A DNA stretch of 7,887 nt from Fimbriimonadaceae bacterium (GTDB lineage: Bacteria; Armatimonadota; Fimbriimonadia; Fimbriimonadales; Fimbriimonadaceae), in NCBI GenBank assembly GCA_019454665.1, contig JACFNW010000003.1, positions 1 to 7,887 on the forward strand. Reading direction: 5' to 3'. Below, piece after piece: positions 6,203-7,887 of this stretch. Numbering within the stretch: the first letter of the stretch is position 1; every line of letters begins with the position of its first letter. A program made the translations under genes and the position numbers. Under the pieces are notes generated by a model, which ran no database searches, was not told the origin of the DNA, and worked only from the letters and a program-made list of their open reading frames with translations.

Positions 6203-6208
6203 TGCGCC

Positions 6209-6871
6209 ATGGATCCGATTCGGCTGCAGGACGTGCGCACCAACCCCCGAGTGATCGCCCTGGTGGACGGCGCGAACGCCGTGATGAAGGCGATGGGCTA
6301 CACCGAGCACGGGCATCGGCACGCCCGTGTGGTGTCCAAACGCACCCGCCAGATCATGGAGGGCGCCAAGCTCCCGCCGCGCGAGATCGAACTTGGGGAA
6401 ATCGCGGCCTACACCCACGATTGCGGTTGCTCCGTGAACCGGCAACAACACGCGCAGATCGGCGCGGCGCTCATGTTTCCCGTGCTCAGCGACATGGGTC
6501 TGCCGCCCGAGGAGATCGTCCCCATCCTCGGCGCGATCGGCAACCACGAGGAGTCGGTGTCGTCGCTGGTCAGCCCGATGGCGGCGGCGTTGGTGATTGC
6601 CGACAAGAGCGACGTGCACCACTCGCGCGTGCAGAACCCTTCGCCCGCCGACTTCGACATCCACGACCGCGTGAATTGCGCGGCAACGTCGAGCCAGATC
6701 CACTTTCGCGACCAGAGCGTGTTGGAACTGCTGCTGGAGATTGATCAGCAACGCGCCTCCGTCATCGAGTACTTCGAGATCTTCCTGTCGCGCATGGTGC
6801 TGTGCCGCAAAGCGGCGAACGTGTTGGGCTTCCGCTTCTCGTTGCGCGTGAACGGCACCGTGCTCGAGTAG
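6209..6871 (+). CDS. HD-domain metal-dependent phosphohydrolase
   Basis: The 220-residue soluble protein belongs to the HD superfamily of metal-dependent phosphohydrolases; its substrate (a nucleotide or phosphorylated second messenger, for example) is unknown. Visible ligands in order are His34 and His38 in YTEHGHRHARVV, the His70-Asp71 doublet in AYTHDCGCSVNR, Asn77 and His81 (NRQQHAQIGA), His113 in AIGNHEE, and Asp132/Asp135 in LVIADKSDVHHSRV. These match a family of about 220-230 residue HD proteins that also share FDIHDRVN and a C-terminal VIEYFEIFLSRMVLCRKAA segment. Where most relatives have HDIG, this one has HDCGC. ATG at 6209 is chosen because it begins just before the family's usual N-terminus (a longer frame would overlap the divergent gene's start). 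The stop TAG abuts the stop of the convergent pilin-like gene with no base between. Confidence 0.88.
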   Translation: MDPIRLQDVRTNPRVIALVDGANAVMKAMGYTEHGHRHARVVSKRTRQIMEGAKLPPREIELGEIAAYTHDCGCSVNRQQHAQIGAALMFPVLSDMGLPPEEIVPILGAIGNHEESVSSLVSPMAAALVIADKSDVHHSRVQNPSPADFDIHDRVNCAATSSQIHFRDQSVLELLLEIDQQRASVIEYFEIFLSRMVLCRKAANVLGFRFSLRVNGTVLE

Positions 6872-7546
6872 TCACGGTCGCAGCCGCGCATCGCGGAACC
6901 ACTTGGCGTGGGTGTCGAGCATCAGGCGGTTGCGGCCTCCCGGATGGACTGCGACGCCTCGCAGCGGCTGGGGCACCGTTCCGATCGGCGGGAAGTAGGG
7001 GTCCACGGCCAGCTCGACTTCGGTGAGCCCATTGGGGTAGCCGATGAAGGGGCTGTTCTCGGCTTGCAGGTCGGTCAAGGCTTGGTCGGGCGTCTTGCCC
7101 CAAAAGTTGTCGCGCGGCACCGGGTCGGTCAGTTGGTCGAACCGCCACAGCCAGTAGGTGGTCCGCACTTCTTCAACCACTTGCGCGACCCGAACTTCGT
7201 TGGCCCAAGCCGATCGGGCCGATGGGCAAGACCACACGTCGCCGAGTGTGTACGGCGCGAACGGCTCGACCAGCCAGCCCGCTCGCGGATCGCTGGGCGG
7301 CCACCCCGTCCAAGGTCGGTAGCCGTCGGCAACGGTGGCCTTGAGGTCCCGCCGGTCGGGCAGCCGGTCGTCGTGATCGTTCAGGTAGAGCTGGAACGCC
7401 ACCCCAAGATTCTTGAGGTTGCCCAGGCAGGTGGTCTTCTGGGCGGCCCGCTTCGCCTGGGCGTAAACGGGGAACAGCATGGCGGCGAGGATCGCGATGA
7501 TCGCGATGACGACCAGCAACTCGATGAGGGTGAAGGCGCGTTTCAT
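6872..7546 (-). CDS. Type IV pilin-like protein (prepilin N-terminal cleavage/methylation domain)
   Basis: The 224-residue protein starts with a class III prepilin leader, MKRA, then FTLIELLVVIAIIAILAAM. Cleavage by prepilin peptidase would fall between Ala4 and Phe5, with the conserved Glu5 of the mature protein at residue 9. Ala instead of Gly before the cut is common in this style of pseudopilin. The N-terminal helix continues through LFPVYAQAKRAAQKTTCLGNLKNLG in two parts and is followed by a Trp-rich globular part with Cys40 and Cys107. Near the C-terminus, His201 (HPGGRN) and Asp211 form an H-X9-D motif, but the usual DG is DT here. The role is a minor pilin or pseudopilin of a type IV pilus or type II secretion-like machine. 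ATG at 7546 gives the leader at the very N-terminus and overlaps the cyclase stop as ATGA. No ribosome binding site is visible, so coupling to the cyclase gene is likely. Confidence 0.92.
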   Translation of the reverse strand: MKRAFTLIELLVVIAIIAILAAMLFPVYAQAKRAAQKTTCLGNLKNLGVAFQLYLNDHDDRLPDRRDLKATVADGYRPWTGWPPSDPRAGWLVEPFAPYTLGDVWSCPSARSAWANEVRVAQVVEEVRTTYWLWRFDQLTDPVPRDNFWGKTPDQALTDLQAENSPFIGYPNGLTEVELAVDPYFPPIGTVPQPLRGVAVHPGGRNRLMLDTHAKWFRDARLRP

Positions 7547-7887
7547 GGCGTTTGGTGAAGTCGTACGGCCGAGATCGCGACGGGCTCGGCTTTGCCCTTG
7601 AGTTCGAACTGGCCCAAAGCGACCGTCTGAATCGGTCCGGGCAGCATTCGGGCGGCTTCGCCGGTCAGGAGGAAGTCCTCGCCGAGCGTACTGCAAAGGC
7701 CGACCACGCGGGCAGTCGTGTTCAGGACGTCGCCATGGAACACGATCTCGCTCTTGAGCCCGCCCACGTCGGTGGCGACGACGCGGCCGACGTGCAAGCC
7801 CGCTTTGAACCGCGGCACTTCGCCGAATTCGCGGGTGTATTGCTCCCGCCGCGCTTCGACGGCTTCGCGCACCAGCCCAAAGAGCCG
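7543..7887 (-). CDS. Class III adenylate/guanylate cyclase catalytic domain, C-terminal part, 5' end outside window
   Basis: The frame is open to the window edge, so this is the last 114 residues of a longer protein. Counting from the edge, FKAGLHVGRVVATDVGG (about 27-43) and KSEIVFHGDVLNTTARV (about 45-61) match the second half of the class III nucleotide cyclase domain. Asn56 and Arg60 sit where the Asn and Arg of the transition-state pair are expected. The closing segment, GQFELKGKAEPVAISAVR, is the usual end of the domain (strand with LKG). The first metal-binding Asp and any sensor or membrane domain lie outside. A product of cyclic AMP is more likely than GMP from the family pattern EIVxxGDVLNTTAR, but I cannot settle that. 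The internal GTG at 7872 is within the domain and is not taken as a start. The stop overlaps the pilin start as ATGA. Confidence 0.9.
   Translation of the reverse strand, partial: RLFGLVREAVEARREQYTREFGEVPRFKAGLHVGRVVATDVGGLKSEIVFHGDVLNTTARVVGLCSTLGEDFLLTGEAARMLPGPIQTVALGQFELKGKAEPVAISAVRLHQTP

Noticed and set aside
5720..6751. Minus-strand frame of 343 codons across the HD and small membrane protein genes
   Set aside because: It opposes the HD gene with all its metal ligands, and its own product is H/R/V-rich with no recognisable fold.
6884..6896. CCGCG-CAT-CGCGG hairpin near the HD/pilin convergent end, considered as a terminator
   Set aside because: The stem is only 5 bases, lies inside the pilin coding region, and has no T-run on either strand.
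6908..7558. Plus-strand frame of 216 codons opposite the pilin-like gene
   Set aside because: It is a mirror frame of the pilin gene; the acidic DRDDRDDD stretch is simply the antisense of the pilin hydrophobic helix.

Overview
The window is GC-rich, extremely compact bacterial DNA carrying nine protein genes and one probable REP-like palindrome. I see no rRNA, tRNA, CRISPR array or insertion sequence. The type IV pilin-like protein (MKRAFTLIELLVV start, FPVYAQAK segment, C-terminal H-X9-D motif) is of the style common in Armatimonadota (Fimbriimonadia) and Planctomycetes. With the general gene style, I infer an armatimonadote, probably related to Fimbriimonas. This is an inference, not a database result.

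Layout. (1) Bases 1-845, plus strand: the 3' part of a HEAT-like helical protein and a stand-alone NifU C-terminal (NFU) iron-sulfur protein, joined by an ATGA overlap. (2) Bases 3035-848, minus strand: a three-gene unit of a two-domain FKBP lipoprotein, a secreted protein of unknown function, and an ArgC-like protein that has lost the catalytic cysteine and the nucleotide-binding loop. A double-hairpin REP-like element lies between the first two genes and shapes the start of the second. (3) Bases 3124-5816, plus strand: rimO, then a polytopic MOP/MATE-superfamily membrane protein starting at a GTGA overlap. (4) Bases 6153-5785, minus strand: a small three-helix membrane protein whose 3' end overlaps the transporter. 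(5) Bases 6209-6871, plus strand: an HD-domain phosphohydrolase. (6) Bases 7887-6872, minus strand: the 3' part of a class III nucleotide cyclase, then the pilin-like gene, again joined by ATGA.

Every co-directional junction (five of five) can be read as a 4-base stop/start overlap. The three convergent junctions have a 2-base gap, a 0-base gap and a 32-base overlap, so there is almost no room for intergenic terminators. Only two real intergenic regions exist, both divergent: 3036-3123, which contains a dyad GTTGCAT-N8-ATGCAAC, and 6154-6208, which contains overlapping promoter-like hexamers.

Functional links are modest. NFU is an Fe-S carrier and RimO is an Fe-S enzyme, but they are in different transcription units. 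The cyclase and pilin are translationally linked. The most unusual item is the apparently non-catalytic ArgC homologue encoded behind two exported proteins. I did not find a clearly new multi-gene system; most of the window is ordinary housekeeping and envelope DNA.
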